64,000 nucleotides of DNA, taken from Chersky-267 sp963744115. Its GTDB lineage: Bacteria; Chloroflexota; Limnocylindria; Limnocylindrales; CSP1-4. The stretch spans positions 248,001 to 312,000 of the forward strand of contig CAVUSI010000001.1 of assembly GCA_963744115.1 (NCBI GenBank). The letters run 5' to 3'. Both the position numbers and the translations under genes were made by a program. Each line of letters begins with the position of its first letter. Position 1 is the first letter of the stretch. Below, in pieces: positions 1 to 9,014 of the stretch. The notes beneath the pieces are model-generated. The model had not been told where the DNA came from. It made no database searches and saw only the letters and a list, made by a program, of their open reading frames with translations.

Positions 1-1326
1 GATGGCCCGGACCGCACCGACCAGGTAGAGCGAGCCGGCGACGACGATCGGACCCTCCGCCTCGGCCAGCGCCTTGGCGAGCGCCGCCGCGACGGGGACC
101 GCCACCGTCGTCCGGGACCGCGGCGCGACCGACGTCCAGCCGTCCTTCAGGCGTGCCGCCGGAAGCGCTCGCGGGATGTCCACCTCGGTGCAGATGACCC
201 GGGCCGAGCGGATCGCCGGTGACGACGCCAGCGCCGCGAGGACTCCGGCCACGTCCTTGTCGGACATCGTCGCCAGGATCACGGTCAGCGGCGGCGGCTC
301 GGGCGCGTCGTCACCACCGCTCAGCATCGGCCGGAGGTCCTCGATGGCTCGGGCGAGGACGGCCGCCCCGGCTGGGTTGTGGGCGCCGTCGAGCAGGACG
401 TCGATCGGCGGCCGTCCGGCTCCGGCGCGCGCCGCCACGATGAGCTCCAGCCTGCCGGGCCAACGCGCATCGGCGAAGCCACGCCGGCGCGCCGCATCGG
501 GAGCGTCGGCGATCCCGGCGGCGGAGAGGGCGTCGAGGACGGCGTCGGCGACCGCGGCGTTGGCCGCCTGGTGGCGACCCCGCAGCCCGATCCTCGTCTC
601 GCCCAACCGCGGGAGCCCGATCACGATCCCGTCGCGGTCCCAGCCGACAAGGGGCGGCGGCTCGACCTCGGTGAGCGGGACGCCGAGGCGATGCGCCCGC
701 CGGCGGATCACCCGGAGCCCGGCCCCGCTCGCGCCGGTGACCGCGCGGTCACCGCGCTCGATGATCGCGGCCTTCTCGCGAGCGATCTCGGGGATCGTGT
801 CGCCGAGTCGGTCCATGTGGTCGAGGTCGACGTTGGTGATCGCCGCGACGCCGCCGTCCCAGGCGTGGGTCGCGTCGAGGCGGCCGCCGAGCCCGACCTC
901 GACCAGGGCGACGTCGACCCCGGCCTCGGCGAACCAGCGGAAGGCGACGGCGGTCAGCAGCTCGAACTCGGTCGGCGGGTCCCGTCGTGACAGCCGGCCG
1001 GCTGCGACGAGAACCTCGTCCACGACCCCGGCGAACGACGTCGGGTCGATCGGCCTGCCGTCGACCTGGACACGCTCGCGATAGCTGACGAGGTGCGGCT
1101 TGGGCGTCTCGGCGACCCGCAGGCCGGCCGCCCGGAGCGCCGAACCTGCCAGCGCGAGGACGCTGCCCTTGCCGTTGGTCCCGCCGATGAGCGCGCCGCG
1201 GACGGCCAGCTGGGGATCGCCGAGCTCGCGCAACAGCGCTCGCGTCCGGCCGAGGCCCATCCGGATGCCGAAGCGACCGCGTTCCTGGAGGGCCCGAAGC
1301 GCCTCTTCGTAGGTGAGGTCGCTCAC
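1..1326 (-). CDS. folC: Folylpolyglutamate synthase / dihydrofolate synthase (partial, C-terminus beyond window)
   Basis: This Mur-ligase-family enzyme adds glutamate to folates (or to dihydropteroate) using ATP in the cytoplasm. The reading frame starts at a GTG (1326-1324) and stays open for 442 codons to the window edge, so the stop is missing. The P-loop GGTNGKGS lies at about residues 48-55 and the family motif around NVDLDHMDRLGDT at about 180-195. The order of an N-terminal ATPase and a C-terminal ligase part (DGAHNPAG) is as in FolC. The start codon touches the stop of the upstream small Cys protein (1328), so the two are probably co-transcribed. Bifunctional FolC cannot be told from monofunctional from this sequence alone. 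The family call is secure. Confidence 0.93.
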   Translation of the reverse strand, partial: MSDLTYEEALRALQERGRFGIRMGLGRTRALLRELGDPQLAVRGALIGGTNGKGSVLALAGSALRAAGLRVAETPKPHLVSYRERVQVDGRPIDPTSFAGVVDEVLVAAGRLSRRDPPTEFELLTAVAFRWFAEAGVDVALVEVGLGGRLDATHAWDGGVAAITNVDLDHMDRLGDTIPEIAREKAAIIERGDRAVTGASGAGLRVIRRRAHRLGVPLTEVEPPPLVGWDRDGIVIGLPRLGETRIGLRGRHQAANAAVADAVLDALSAAGIADAPDAARRRGFADARWPGRLELIVAARAGAGRPPIDVLLDGAHNPAGAAVLARAIEDLRPMLSGGDDAPEPPPLTVILATMSDKDVAGVLAALASSPAIRSARVICTEVDIPRALPAARLKDGWTSVAPRSRTTVAVPVAAALAKALAEAEGPIVVAGSLYLVGAVRAI

Positions 1327-1327
1327 G

Positions 1328-1726
1328 TCACTCCCTGGACAGCTCGTCCTCGTAGAAGACGCACTGGTTGAACCGCGGGGTCAGGCACACGTCGTTGACG
1401 TAGCCCTGCTCGAGATGGACGCCCCCGCGGAGCTGGCAGCGCGACACATTGGCGTCCTGGCGGATGAGCGCCTTGAGCAGGTGAGGCGCCTGGATCGGGA
1501 TCGCCCCACGTGTCCCCGTCATGTAGAAATGCGGGCAGACGTTGCGTCGGAGGTTGGGCAGCCCGAAGGCACCGCCCCGACCCATGACCGGGAGCGGCGG
1601 ATACCCCGGGCGGGTACCGGTCTGGGGCGGCGGTGCGGTGCTCACCCGGGCGATCGGCCCGACGCCGAACGATGGGCGCCCGGTCGGTCCGGTGGATCGA
1701 TCGCTCTTGGGATTCCGGGCGTGCAA
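1328..1726 (-). CDS. Small cysteine-containing protein of unknown function
   Basis: I do not recognise a family. The protein is up to 132 aa if the TTG at 1726 is used; an internal ATG at 1585 would give 85 aa. The first ~47 residues are rich in Pro and Gly and look disordered. The C-terminal ~75 residues carry four cysteines (contexts VCPHFY, SRCQL, DVCLT, QCVFY), a spacing that could hold a metal or Fe-S centre. The stop (1328-1330) is 1 bp from the folC start, which argues for one operon and for the frame being real. A weak GAGG lies 5 nt before the TTG. Function unknown. Confidence 0.6.
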   Translation of the reverse strand: MHARNPKSDRSTGPTGRPSFGVGPIARVSTAPPPQTGTRPGYPPLPVMGRGGAFGLPNLRRNVCPHFYMTGTRGAIPIQAPHLLKALIRQDANVSRCQLRGGVHLEQGYVNDVCLTPRFNQCVFYEDELSRE

Positions 1727-1853
1727 ACCAGCCTCGCGCTCGGTCGGACGTCACCCAACGCCCGCTCACCGCGCCAGAGTACAACGCGAGGCGCTCGGCG
1801 TGAGCGGCCCATCGAGCATGGCGATGCCGCCTGCCGTGCGACAATGCAGCCCG

Positions 1854-3056
1854 ATGACCAATCGGCGCCAGCGCTCGTCCCAGGTCCGGCCCCGCCCGCC
1901 GTCGACCGGACGCCCGGCCCCGCCGAAGCGGACGGGCTCGCGACCTCCCGCACCGAACCGCATCGCGCCGCACCGCAAGATCGAGCGCGGGTCGACGATG
2001 CCGGTCTACCTCCGCATCGCGATCATCATGGTCATCGTCGCCATCGGCGGCGTGATCGTCTTCGCCGGCGTCGGCGTCCTGGGTCGCGTCGTCGGCAACG
2101 TCGCCTCGAGCTTCCAGGATGCGGTCTCCAAGGTCACGACCAGCCCCAGCCCGAGCCCGACCGAGGCCGTCGCCCCCAACGCACCGGCGCTGACGGTCCC
2201 GCAGGAGTCCTACACGAACCAGAAGACCGTCGATCTGACCGGGACGGTCCCGAGCGCGTTCATCGGCCAGGAAGGCGTGTCGGTCCGGATCTACCGCGCG
2301 CTCCCGGACCAGGCGCCCGAGAAGATCGACGACGTCCCGATCGGCCAAACGGCCGGCTTCACCGTCGCCGGGGTCGAGCTGGCAAACGGGCGCAACGACT
2401 TCACGGCCACGTTGATCGGGCCCGGCGGCGAGAGCGATCCGTCCAAGGCGGTCACCTATGTCCTGGACAAGACGAAGCCCAAGATCATCATCACGAAACC
2501 GACGAAGACCGCCGTGGTCAACGGCAAGACGGTCACGATCGTCGGCAAGACCCAGCCGCGGAGCGACCTCGTCGCCACGAACGAGGCCAACCATGCCTCG
2601 ATCACCGGCACGGCCGACGACGCCGGCACGTTCAAGCTCGTCCTGGCGATCGCCAACGGGCCGAACGGGATCAGGATCACCGCGACCGACCCGGCCAACA
2701 ACCAGGGCGCGGTCGTGATCAACGTCAATCGCGGCAAGGGCAAGCTGACTGCGGATCTCACGTCCTCCAAGTACCAGTTCATCCGACGCCAGCTGCCTGA
2801 CAACATCGTCCTGACGGCCACCGTCACCGACCCGGACGGCAGGCCCCTGGACGGCGCCACCGTCACCTTCAGCCTGACCATGCGCGGGGTCGCACCGATC
2901 ACCCGCACCCTGACGACCGACGGCGAGGGCAAGGCGAAATGGAACGTGACCGTCCCGAAGGGAGCCGGCCTCGGCCGGGGCGGCGCGGCGATCCTCGTCC
3001 AGACCAAGGACTACGGCCAGACGACCGCGCAGACGTTCCTCACCGTCAACAAGTAG
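1854..3056 (+). CDS. Membrane-anchored protein with Ig-like repeats
   Basis: The protein is about 400 aa. A basic, Pro/Arg-rich cytoplasmic tail (about residues 1-45) is followed by one membrane segment rich in Ile/Val (about 50-70). A Ser/Pro linker and a long extracytoplasmic region follow. That region contains at least three bacterial Ig-like or Big-type beta repeats: stretches ending in GTVPSAFIGQEG, NGRNDFTATLIGPGG and DPDGRPLDGATVTFSLT are typical of such domains. The ATG at 1854 was chosen because the basic tail then directly precedes the membrane segment. The reading frame extends further upstream but loses protein-like composition. It is transcribed divergently from the 1328-1726 gene. 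Likely a surface or adhesion protein; the ligand is unknown. Confidence 0.75.
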   Translation: MTNRRQRSSQVRPRPPSTGRPAPPKRTGSRPPAPNRIAPHRKIERGSTMPVYLRIAIIMVIVAIGGVIVFAGVGVLGRVVGNVASSFQDAVSKVTTSPSPSPTEAVAPNAPALTVPQESYTNQKTVDLTGTVPSAFIGQEGVSVRIYRALPDQAPEKIDDVPIGQTAGFTVAGVELANGRNDFTATLIGPGGESDPSKAVTYVLDKTKPKIIITKPTKTAVVNGKTVTIVGKTQPRSDLVATNEANHASITGTADDAGTFKLVLAIANGPNGIRITATDPANNQGAVVINVNRGKGKLTADLTSSKYQFIRRQLPDNIVLTATVTDPDGRPLDGATVTFSLTMRGVAPITRTLTTDGEGKAKWNVTVPKGAGLGRGGAAILVQTKDYGQTTAQTFLTVNK

Positions 3057-3161
3057 CGTCGGCGGTCGGGCCGACGGACGGGCGCGGGCCGACGGGCGTG
3101 CCCTAGCCGGCGACGCCCTCCTCGGCTCGACACGAGCGCGCGTCGCAGCTACCATCCCGCC

Positions 3162-3509
3162 ATGCCGATGTGGCGCTGCCCGCATTGCCGGACCCCGCAG
3201 GCCGAGGCCGCTCGGTGCTGGGTCTGCCACCGCTCCAGCACCAGCTGCGCCACCTGTGCCAACTTCCGGCTCGCCGTGTTCGGCGGCGTCGGCTACTGCG
3301 GTCTGGACCGTCGTCGCGAGCGCCTCGCCGGCGACGAGATCAAGGCCTGCTGGTCGCCTCCCATCGCGCTCGTGGCCGGGACCGCTTCCGTCGACGTCCA
3401 GGCGTCGAGCGTCGAACACCCGTTCGCACCCGGGTCGCGGATCGGGCCCGACGGCGATCCCCTCAGCGCGGACCACCCGAGCACGTTCTGGGTCGAGCTG
3501 GACGCCTGA
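3162..3509 (+). CDS. Zinc-ribbon protein, 115 aa
   Basis: A small protein whose first 46 residues hold paired cysteines at about 6/9, 19/22 and 29/32, with further cysteines near 46 and 63. This looks like two zinc ribbons back to back. The remaining residues have no recognised fold. It starts at an ATG with no convincing Shine-Dalgarno sequence. It converges with the kinase gene that ends at 3546. Function is unknown; treble-clef and ribbon proteins of this size often act as protein or nucleic-acid binding modules, but that is only inference. Confidence 0.75.
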   Translation: MPMWRCPHCRTPQAEAARCWVCHRSSTSCATCANFRLAVFGGVGYCGLDRRRERLAGDEIKACWSPPIALVAGTASVDVQASSVEHPFAPGSRIGPDGDPLSADHPSTFWVELDA

Positions 3510-3545
3510 GACCCGCTCCGGGGAAGGCGCCTCGACCGACCGGCG

Positions 3546-5429
3546 TTACGGGCCGGGTGGCGGACAGGTCGGGAACGGATACGACGCCGGGTCGTAGACG
3601 CCCAGGTCGATCGCCGTCCCCGAGGGCCGCTTCTTACCGGGCAGCGGCAGCTGCTCGAAGACCAGCGAGTCGTCGGCCGCCGTGTAGCCGGGCGGTTCGG
3701 GCGTCACCGTGCCGACGGTGAAGCCGTCCGCCTCGATATCGGCCTTCGCCTGGCCGAACGTCTGGCAGCGATACTCGCCGACGGTGCTCAGCAAGGCGGT
3801 CGGCGTCGGCGTGGGTGCGGCGGTCGGGGTCGGGGTCGGCGACGGGCTCGGGCTGGGGGTCGGCGATGGCGAGGGTGACGGCGTTGCGCTCGGCTCCGGC
3901 CCCTGCGACACGACGTAATCGATCGTCGTCCCGGATGCGACCTCGACCCCGGCGGCCGGCGACGTCGAGATGACCGAGCCGGCGACGACGATCGGGTCGA
4001 ACGCCTGGGTCGCCGTGCCCGGGGTCAGCCCGGCCGTCACGAACGCCTTCAGCGCGGCCAATTCGGTCTGGTTCTTGACGTCTGGGACGGCCACCAGGGC
4101 CTGGCCCGTCACGACCGTGAGGTTGACCGTGGAACCCCGCTCGACGTTGGTATTCGCGCCCGGATCCTGGGCCGTGATCGTGCCCTCGGGCTGGTCGTTG
4201 CTCTTGACGAACTGGGTCGCCTTGATGACCACGCCGGTGGCATCGGCCAGGGGCTGCGCCTGGGTCAGCGTCTGGCCGACGAAGTTGGGCACGACGACCT
4301 GGGTGGCCGTCGGGGTGGTCCCGCCGGTCAGCATCTTGAACGCGAGGAACCCGACGAGGGCCAGGATGGCCAGGCCGAGCAGCCCCGCGATCCACGGCCA
4401 CGGACCGGTCCCGCCGCCATCGTCGGGATCGTCGGCGAGCGGCGGTGGCGGGGCCACGGGCGGCGGGGTCGATCCCGACCCGGCGCCGGCGTAGGCGTCG
4501 GCTGCGTACGGGATCGGCCCGGCCGGATTGGCCCGCGCGACACCGGCCGCCACGGCCGTGGCGGCGGCTGCCGCGCCGAGCCCGGCGACGCCGGCACTCC
4601 GGTCGGCCAGGTCGTCGTCGAGGGCATCGGACATCGCAGCGGCGGACGAGAACCGCTCGGCCGGGTCGATGGCCATCGCCTTGCGGCAGATCGCCTCGAT
4701 GACCGGCGGGATCCCTGCCCGGTAGGCCGACGGCATCGGGACGGGCGGGGTCAACCGCGCCATGGCGATCGAGGCGGCACTGTCGCCCTCGAACGGACGA
4801 CGCCCGGCGAGCATCTCGAAGAGCACCACGCCCAGGCTGTAGATGTCGGAGCGCTCGGTCGCCGGCTCGCCGCGGGCCTGCTCGGGGCTCATGTACTGGA
4901 CCGATCCGAGGGTCGTCCCCGGCAGCGTCATCTGGGCCTCGGCGATCGCCCGCGCGATCCCGAAGTCCGTCACCAGGACGCGCCCGTCGTGGGCCAGCAG
5001 GATGTTGCCCGGCTTGATGTCGCGGTGGATGATCCCGCGCGAGTGCGCCACCGCGAGGGCCCGGCCGACGTCCGAGGCGATGCGGGCGGACCGCGACGCG
5101 GACAACGGTCCCGTCCGGCGGAGGAACGTCGCGAGGTCCTCCCCGTCGACGTAGTCCATCACGATGAACGGCCCCGCCGGGTCCATCCCGAAGTCATGGA
5201 CGACGACGATGTTGGGCGAGCTCAGCGAGGCGACCGACTGCGCCTCCATCCGGAAGCGGGCGACGAAATCGGGGTCGCGGCCGTACTCCGGCCGGAGGAC
5301 CTTGACGGCGACGTCACGGCCGAGCTGGCTGTCCGTGGCGCGGAAGATGGTGGCCATGCCGCCCTGGCCGAGCAGCTCGACCAGCCGATATCGCCCACCG
5401 AGGACGCTTCCGATCTCCGCCAAGTCCAT
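3546..5429 (-). CDS. Membrane Ser/Thr protein kinase with PASTA domains (PknB/StkP type)
   Basis: This is a Hanks-type kinase of 627 aa that senses cell-wall fragments outside and phosphorylates proteins inside. The kinase domain spans about residues 13-270: glycine loop GQGGMA (21-26), ATP-binding Lys43, catalytic HRD with Asp137, and DFG at 155-157. A Pro-rich juxtamembrane stretch leads to one membrane segment at about 346-367. Outside there are two clear PASTA repeats (about 377-443 and 444-510), a long Pro/Ser/Thr spacer (about 512-545), and a more divergent third PASTA-like unit to about 617. All catalytic residues are present, so it should be active. galU lies just upstream on the same strand, with a 115-bp gap. 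Confidence 0.93.
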   Translation of the reverse strand: MDLAEIGSVLGGRYRLVELLGQGGMATIFRATDSQLGRDVAVKVLRPEYGRDPDFVARFRMEAQSVASLSSPNIVVVHDFGMDPAGPFIVMDYVDGEDLATFLRRTGPLSASRSARIASDVGRALAVAHSRGIIHRDIKPGNILLAHDGRVLVTDFGIARAIAEAQMTLPGTTLGSVQYMSPEQARGEPATERSDIYSLGVVLFEMLAGRRPFEGDSAASIAMARLTPPVPMPSAYRAGIPPVIEAICRKAMAIDPAERFSSAAAMSDALDDDLADRSAGVAGLGAAAAATAVAAGVARANPAGPIPYAADAYAGAGSGSTPPPVAPPPPLADDPDDGGGTGPWPWIAGLLGLAILALVGFLAFKMLTGGTTPTATQVVVPNFVGQTLTQAQPLADATGVVIKATQFVKSNDQPEGTITAQDPGANTNVERGSTVNLTVVTGQALVAVPDVKNQTELAALKAFVTAGLTPGTATQAFDPIVVAGSVISTSPAAGVEVASGTTIDYVVSQGPEPSATPSPSPSPTPSPSPSPTPTPTAAPTPTPTALLSTVGEYRCQTFGQAKADIEADGFTVGTVTPEPPGYTAADDSLVFEQLPLPGKKRPSGTAIDLGVYDPASYPFPTCPPPGP

Positions 5430-5544
5430 CCCTCACAGTTCGTGGAACGCGCCGGTCCGGCCGGGCTCGCCGGGCATGGTACCCCACCGGTCGACGAGCG
5501 CCGCGGGTCCCGGGTGACGCCGACGCGCGGCCGTCGCGATCCGG

Positions 5545-6423
5545 TCAGAGCTCCAGGTGGGCCAGGTACTCGCGGAATTCGGCCGCCAGGTCGGGTCGCT
5601 CGAGGGCCAGCTCGACCGAGGCCTTGAGCCAGCCCATCGTCGTCCCGGCGTCGTATCGCTTGCCCTCGAACTCGTAGCCGTAGACGGCCTGCTCCTCCAT
5701 CAGCGCCTCGATCGCGTCGGTCAGCTGGATCTCGCCGCCGGCGCCGCGCTGGGTCTGCTCCAGCTTGTCGAAGATCTTCGGGGTCAGGATGTAGCGGCCG
5801 ATGATCGCCAGGTCGGACGGTGCGACGGACGGGTCCGGCTTCTCGACGACGCCCTTGACTCGATGGAGGCGGCCGTGGTCCAGCTCGTCGCCGGCGGGCT
5901 CGGGATCGATCACGCCGTAGCGGCCGGTGTCCTCGTGCGGGACCTGGGTGACCGCGATGACGGAGGCGTGGACCTGGTCGTAGGCGTGGATCAGCTGGCC
6001 GATGGCGGGCCGCTCGGAGACCAGGACGTCGTCGGACAGGATGACCGCGAACGGCTCGTGGCCGATCAGCTCCTTGGCCATCAGGACCGCGTGGCCGAGG
6101 CCGAGCTGCTCCTTCTGGCGGACGTAGGCGATCTGGGCCAGGTCGCTGATGTGGCGGATCCGCCGGAGCATCTCGACGTCACCGCGCTCCTCGAGCAGGT
6201 GCTCGAGCTCGAACGACAGATCGAAGTGGTCCTCGATCGCCCGCTTCTGGCTGGAGGTGACGATGATGACCTGCTCGATGCCGGCGGCGACCGCCTCTTC
6301 GACGGCGTACTGGATGACCGGCTTGTCGACGAGCGGGAGCATCTCCTTCGGCTGAGCCTTCGTCGCCGGCAGGAACCTGGTGCCCCATCCGGCGGCTGGG
6401 AAGACGGCTTTGCGGACTCGCAT
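5545..6423 (-). CDS. galU: UTP-glucose-1-phosphate uridylyltransferase
   Basis: GalU makes UDP-glucose from UTP and glucose-1-phosphate, the precursor for cell-surface glycans. At 292 aa it has the usual length. The nucleotidyltransferase signature GWGTRFLPATKAQPKEMLP is at about residues 12-30, and DKPVIQYAVEEAVAAGIE follows, as in the family. The later motifs GRYILTPKIFD and GEIQLTDAI are also present. The ATG at 6423 is followed at once by the conserved KAVFPAAG strand. It lies between an EamA transporter gene and the PASTA kinase on the same strand. Identification is secure. Confidence 0.95.
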   Translation of the reverse strand: MRVRKAVFPAAGWGTRFLPATKAQPKEMLPLVDKPVIQYAVEEAVAAGIEQVIIVTSSQKRAIEDHFDLSFELEHLLEERGDVEMLRRIRHISDLAQIAYVRQKEQLGLGHAVLMAKELIGHEPFAVILSDDVLVSERPAIGQLIHAYDQVHASVIAVTQVPHEDTGRYGVIDPEPAGDELDHGRLHRVKGVVEKPDPSVAPSDLAIIGRYILTPKIFDKLEQTQRGAGGEIQLTDAIEALMEEQAVYGYEFEGKRYDAGTTMGWLKASVELALERPDLAAEFREYLAHLEL

Positions 6424-6507
6424 CGAACCTCGGGGGCGGCGCTCGTGGACCCGCGGAGTATACCGCGGGACCCTCGTCCGACCGGTCGGCCGCGGCTCCC
6501 GACGCGA

Positions 6508-7440
6508 TCAGACGATGGTCGCCGACCCCGTCGCCGAGGGGTCACCGGACGCGCTCGCGATCGCCTCCGCGTCCACGGTCCCGTCGGCCGGGCTTGCTCG
6601 TTCGCGCTGGAGCAGGAGGGCCGCGACGAGCACGAATGCGGCGCCGATGAGCTGGACCGGCCGAAGCGTTTCGGCCAGTAGGACGGCGGCCAGGACGGCC
6701 CCGACGACCGGTTCGATCAGCGCCAGGATGCCCGTCACGGATGCCGCCGATCCAGCGGATCCCGACCAGGTACAGGGTGGTCGGGATGCCGGCCCCGAAG
6801 ACCCCGGCGATGACGAGGTACGGCCAGCCGCCGAAGGGTCGGCGAACGGCTGGGTGAGGGTCCCGGACTGCCCGGTCGCCACGGCGAAGGCCAGGAACCC
6901 GAGGAAGCCGCCGGCAAGGACGACGAACGACGCCTCGTCGGTCGGCAGTGCCGAGTAGCCGCGCCGGCTGACCAGGATGAAGACGACCTGCATCGTGGCC
7001 GCGACGAAGGCCAGCGCGAGGCCGCCGAGGTCGAAGGTCAAGCCGGTGGTCGGGTCGATCCCGCCGACCACGACGATCGCCATCCCGAGCGTCGCCATGG
7101 CGAGCGCCGCCAGCTGAACGCGGTCGGGTCGCCGGCGCTCGACGACCACCACGACGACGGTGACCAGCGCGGGATAGGTATAGAACACGAGGAGCGCCAG
7201 GGCGATCGTCACGCGCTGGAATGCCGTGAAGATCGCCAGGTTCAGGGCGACCCCGGCGATCGTTGCGACCGCGAGCGAAGCTCGCCCGCGCGGCGACAGC
7301 ACGCCCCAGCCGACGACCCGTCGGCCTCGCGCGACGCGCAGCCCGATGAACCCGGCGACCACGAGCGCCCCGAACAGCGCCCGCCAGGAGACGAACCCGA
7401 CCGTCGCCAGCCCGGCGTTCTCCTCGGCCAGCCTCGACAA
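6508..7440 (-). CDS. EamA/DMT-family transporter, reading frame disturbed at three places
   Basis: The product is a polytopic drug/metabolite-type exporter with two EamA repeats (late motif LALIEPVVGAVLAAVLLAE). Three oddities are visible. First, codons for a good first helix (SVVVAACLFGTLG) lie in frame upstream to about 7516, but no ATG, GTG or TTG is found before the in-frame TGA at 7519-7521; the usable start is a TTG at 7440. Second, around 6834-6838 the frame slips by -1: the expected DPFGGWPYLVIAG helix is read only in another frame. Third, around 6741-6748 a +1 slip restores the frame. About 90 bp between the slips translate to non-family residues. Sequencing errors or a genuine lesion are both possible. 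Substrate unknown. Confidence 0.75.
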   Translation of the reverse strand: MSRLAEENAGLATVGFVSWRALFGALVVAGFIGLRVARGRRVVGWGVLSPRGRASLAVATIAGVALNLAIFTAFQRVTIALALLVFYTYPALVTVVVVVVERRRPDRVQLAALAMATLGMAIVVVGGIDPTTGLTFDLGGLALAFVAATMQVVFILVSRRGYSALPTDEASFVVLAGGFLGFLAFAVATGQSGTLTQPFADPSAAGRTSSSPGSSGPASRPPCTWSGSAGSAASVTGILALIEPVVGAVLAAVLLAETLRPVQLIGAAFVLVAALLLQRERASPADGTVDAEAIASASGDPSATGSATIV

Positions 7441-7518
7441 CGGGCCGAGCGTGCCGAACAGGCAGGCCGCGACGACGACCGACAGGCTTCCGAGGCTGGA
7501 GTGTCGCCGTTCGACCGG

Positions 7519-8577
7519 TCAGTCCCCGGCGGTGTCGGTGGCCTGATCCGGCCGGGCGGACCGGAGGGTGATCGCCGTGAACGGGATACGGATCTCGCGG
7601 AACACCTCGGTCGACACGAGGAACCCGGCCAGCAGGAACAGGACCGCCAGGAACTTGCCGACCTGGAAGTACTCGGTGATGCCGAACCGGTTGAGCGCGT
7701 CACCGCCGCTGGCGAGGATCCCCCCGATCGCGATCAGCACGGTCGCCGGGACGCGACTGTTCATCCGTCCCGTCCGGAACGCGTGGAACGCGAGCGGGAT
7801 CGAGGCGACGAAGTTCACCACGATGGCGACCGGCGCGATCAGCAGGTTGAACAGGAACTGGTCGCCGGTCTGCTCCGGATCGAGCGAGTAATCGAGCACC
7901 CGCCGCTTGGGCATGAACACGTAGGTCGAGAAGACCGCGCCCAGGATGAGGACCAGGCCGCCGGTGATGTTCATGAACGGGGTGAGCAGTCGGAGGGTCC
8001 CCGGGAACAGGTCGCCGACCGGCACGTTCGTCGCCGGGTCGAGGGCGTAGCCGGGGGGCGCCAGGGTGGCCGTCACCATCAGGACGATGCTCAGGAGCGT
8101 GGCGCCGACCACGGCGACGGCGGCGAGATACGGCCAGCGGTCGTTCGCGAAGTAGGTCTCGACGCCGATCGCGATGGCCAGGACGATGGAGGCGATCAGA
8201 TACAGGATCGGGGCGGTGCCCGCCCCCGGATAGTCGTAGCGGCGCTGGGTCAGCAACGTGAACAGACCGGCCAGGAACAGGCAGAACGCGAACGTGTAGC
8301 CGAACCGCGTCCGTCCGAGCAGGAACGCGGTGCCCAGGCCGAGCCAGCCGGCCGTCCAGACGGCTCCGGTCAGGTACCAGATCCGGTAGAGCGGCTCGTT
8401 CCAACCGCTCGACGCCGCCAGGAACTCGCAGCCGGACGCGATCCCGAAGAACAGCATCCCGATCGCCCAGATGAGCTGGTACGCCCGCCGTCGTTCCCGC
8501 CATTGGTCGAACAGGAGCACGCTGAACACGAGGGCGAGGAGCGAGGTGAGCGCCGGGAGCAGGATGGTCAGGCTCAT
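7519..8577 (-). CDS. Polytopic membrane protein of unknown function, 352 aa
   Basis: The sequence shows about nine to ten hydrophobic segments spread over its length, short loops, and a hydrophilic C-terminal tail after about residue 330. An FLA-x-SSGW-NEPLYRIWYLTG stretch after the second helix may be a family signature, but I do not recognise the family. No signal peptide or catalytic motif stands out. It starts at an ATG (8577) and its TGA stop precedes the EamA gene region directly, so the two may be translated together. A role in transport or sensing is possible but unsupported. Confidence 0.75.
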   Translation of the reverse strand: MSLTILLPALTSLLALVFSVLLFDQWRERRRAYQLIWAIGMLFFGIASGCEFLAASSGWNEPLYRIWYLTGAVWTAGWLGLGTAFLLGRTRFGYTFAFCLFLAGLFTLLTQRRYDYPGAGTAPILYLIASIVLAIAIGVETYFANDRWPYLAAVAVVGATLLSIVLMVTATLAPPGYALDPATNVPVGDLFPGTLRLLTPFMNITGGLVLILGAVFSTYVFMPKRRVLDYSLDPEQTGDQFLFNLLIAPVAIVVNFVASIPLAFHAFRTGRMNSRVPATVLIAIGGILASGGDALNRFGITEYFQVGKFLAVLFLLAGFLVSTEVFREIRIPFTAITLRSARPDQATDTAGD

Positions 8578-8605
8578 CGATCGCGGGCTCTCGTTGGGGA
8601 CCCTG

Positions 8606-8959
8606 TCAGGCCGGGATGAACTCGTGAGCGTCGCGGTGGAGACCGTCGCACAGGCCCCAGCGGGGATCGTCGCCCGGGATCGCGACCGGCCGCATCAGCT
8701 CCCGGACCTCGCCGCGGCGGCAGAACAGGTACCCCTTGCCGGCCATCCAGCGTCGGACGTGACTCGGGTCCGGGTGGAACTGGAACGGGCCCGGGTTGAT
8801 CGCCGGACGATCCGTCCACGACGCCGCGGCCTCCGGCGACACGATGTCGAGGAGGTTGATCCGCCAGGGGGTGCCAGAGATGATCTCCAGGCACCCGTCG
8901 CAGCGGGTCGCGACGTTGTCCTTGACGATCGTCCGGATCTGGACGCCCATGATCTCCAT
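8606..8959 (-). CDS. Small protein with CxxC motif, unknown function
   Basis: A 117-aa protein. A CDGC pair at residues 20-23 and further cysteines in YLFCRRGEV and WGLCDGL suggest a zinc-binding site. The middle (RINLLDIVSPEAAASW, GPFQFHPDP) has no recognised fold. An ATG start at 8959 is divergent from the methyltransferase gene at 9015, so the 55 bp between them must hold both promoters. Function unknown; it is real judging by composition and by the absence of any better frame. Confidence 0.65.
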   Translation of the reverse strand: MEIMGVQIRTIVKDNVATRCDGCLEIISGTPWRINLLDIVSPEAAASWTDRPAINPGPFQFHPDPSHVRRWMAGKGYLFCRRGEVRELMRPVAIPGDDPRWGLCDGLHRDAHEFIPA

Positions 8960-9014
8960 CGGCCCGATCGTAGCAGGTGCGCCCGGAGCGGGACCGGACC
9001 GCTAGAGTGCGCCG

